This document shows, one piece after another, positions 63,629 to 64,000 of a DNA stretch of 64,000 nucleotides. The notes beneath the pieces were generated by a model. It ran no database searches, was not told where the DNA came from, and saw only the letters and a list, made by a program, of their open reading frames with translations. Origin of the DNA: Neomoorella carbonis (GTDB taxonomy: Bacteria > Bacillota > DSM-521 > Neomoorellales > Neomoorellaceae); assembly GCF_045278715.1 (NCBI RefSeq), contig NZ_CP136420.1:2709271-2773270 (forward strand). The letters are read 5' to 3'. Both the position numbers and the translations under genes were made by a program. Every line of letters starts with the position of its first letter. The first letter of the stretch is position 1.

Positions 63629-63763
63629 TTAAGCAGACAGGCGTTTACGACCTTTCCGGCGTCGCCTCTTGATGACTTCCCGCCCGGCTTTAGTGCGCAT
63701 CCGCTTTAAAAAACCATGTACCCTCTTATGGCGTCTCCTTTTGGGTTGATAAGTCCGTTTCAA
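63629..63763 (-). CDS. rpmH: 50S ribosomal protein L34
   Basis: This 44-residue protein starts from TTG behind AGGAGGG and reads MKRTYQPKRRRHKRVHGFLK, then RMRTKAGREVIKRRRRKG and RKRLSA. It is the strongly conserved first gene of the rpmH-rnpA operon beside oriC. Confidence 0.96.
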   Translation of the reverse strand: MKRTYQPKRRRHKRVHGFLKRMRTKAGREVIKRRRRKGRKRLSA

Positions 63764-63821
63764 ACTTGTTTTTCCCTCCTGCCAAATTTATCTTTTATCT
63801 TTTTCCAGCCTTATCATTCAA

Positions 63822-63851
63822 ATTATAGCCGAGTCTTTTTCCTTCTGTCAA
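63822..63851 (-). promoter_or_regulatory. Consensus promoter of rpmH-rnpA
   Basis: TTGACA (63846-63851), 18-base spacer and TATAAT (63822-63827), both perfect hexamers. It fires leftward, away from the expected dnaA. Confidence 0.85.
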
Positions 63852-63881
63852 GGAAAAGGAATTTTTGTTGCCTGTTGATAG

Positions 63882-63961
63882 TTATACCCAAAGCTGTTAA
63901 GATAAGATTGCGTGATTTCTTTTGCTCCCATCACTTATCCCCATTTTTCATGTTATATACA
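63882..63961 (+). promoter_or_regulatory. Possible DnaA-box cluster at the edge of oriC
   Basis: Three same-strand 9-mers resemble TTATCCACA: TTATACCCA (63882), TTATCCCCA (63935) and TTATATACA (63953). Only the second is a one-mismatch match. They lie between rpmH and the right edge, where the origin and dnaA are expected. Confidence 0.35.
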
Positions 63962-64000
63962 ACAGCCTTTATTAACATCTTCCCCAGGGAGGTTCCTTTT

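Overview
The window reads as the left flank of the replication origin of a thermophilic, Gram-positive, spore-forming anaerobe of the class Clostridia. It is most like Moorella; that name is recognition from memory and was not searched. Supporting signs are moderately high G+C with a low-GC-Gram-positive gene order (secE-nusG-rplKAJL-rpoBC-str-S10; rpmH-rnpA-yidD-yidC-jag-mnmE-mnmG-rsmG-soj-spo0J), sporulation genes (sigH, yyaC, a gerM-like gene, four YjcZ-like microproteins), a full selenocysteine set (selC, selB, selA), and frequent GTG and TTG starts behind strong Shine-Dalgarno sites. Nearly all genes lie on the minus strand, which is the leading strand if oriC is just beyond the right edge. 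The right edge stops at a Shine-Dalgarno-like stretch where a plus-strand dnaA would be expected.

Layout. 1-8344: S10 and str operons read from right to left (rpsC partial, rplV, rpsS, rplB, rplW, rplD, rplC, rpsJ, tuf copy 1, fusA, rpsG, rpsL, L7Ae-like). 8383-20485: rpoC, rpoB with its own promoter, rplL, rplJ with an L10 leader and attenuator, rplA, rplK, nusG, secE, rpmG and a second almost identical tuf. 20.7-22.7 kb: an SMR-like membrane protein, a CoA-type NUDIX hydrolase and four microproteins of 24-36 residues behind a sporulation-sigma-like promoter. 22.7-34.4 kb: housekeeping genes (ychF, three tRNAs, sigH, yacP, rlmB, thyX, mrnC, cysS, cysE under a T-box, ispF, ispD, a PIN-TRAM protein, radA, a PHP phosphoesterase). 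34.4-35.15 kb: a gene-free, hairpin-rich stretch. 35.1-38.7 kb: an orphan PhoR-like kinase, a tandem HD-GYP protein, a small CxxC protein and a thiamine-binding protein. 38.7-47.0 kb: selC, a branched-chain amino acid ABC transporter, selB and selA. 47.2-55.7 kb: accessory genes (Hsp20, GerM-like lipoprotein, YkvI transporter, YyaC, phosphoribosyltransferase, a broken bactofilin, DUF4446, LarE, LarC, DUF554, a pyruvate-kinase-C-like protein). 55.8-64 kb: parB with parS inside its 3' end, parA, rsmG, mnmG, mnmE, jag, yidC, yidD, rnpA, rpmH and the start of the origin region.

How the genes work together. The first 20 kb builds ribosomes, RNA polymerase and elongation factors and is controlled by leaders and internal hairpins. 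The cysES unit senses charged tRNA-Cys through a T-box. selC, selB and selA together charge and deliver selenocysteine; no selD is in this window. parA, parB and parS form the origin segregation system. mnmE and mnmG modify tRNA wobble uridine, and yidC, jag, yidD and rnpA form the conserved membrane-insertion and RNase P block.

Less ordinary items are a dispersed structured repeat found in three intergenic spacers (4.85, 16.02 and 55.72 kb), the structured gene-free region at 34.4-35.1 kb with interlocked inverted repeats, the microprotein array, the broken bactofilin beside DUF4446, and parS read as the C-terminal codons of ParB. No CRISPR array, prophage or complete insertion sequence was seen.
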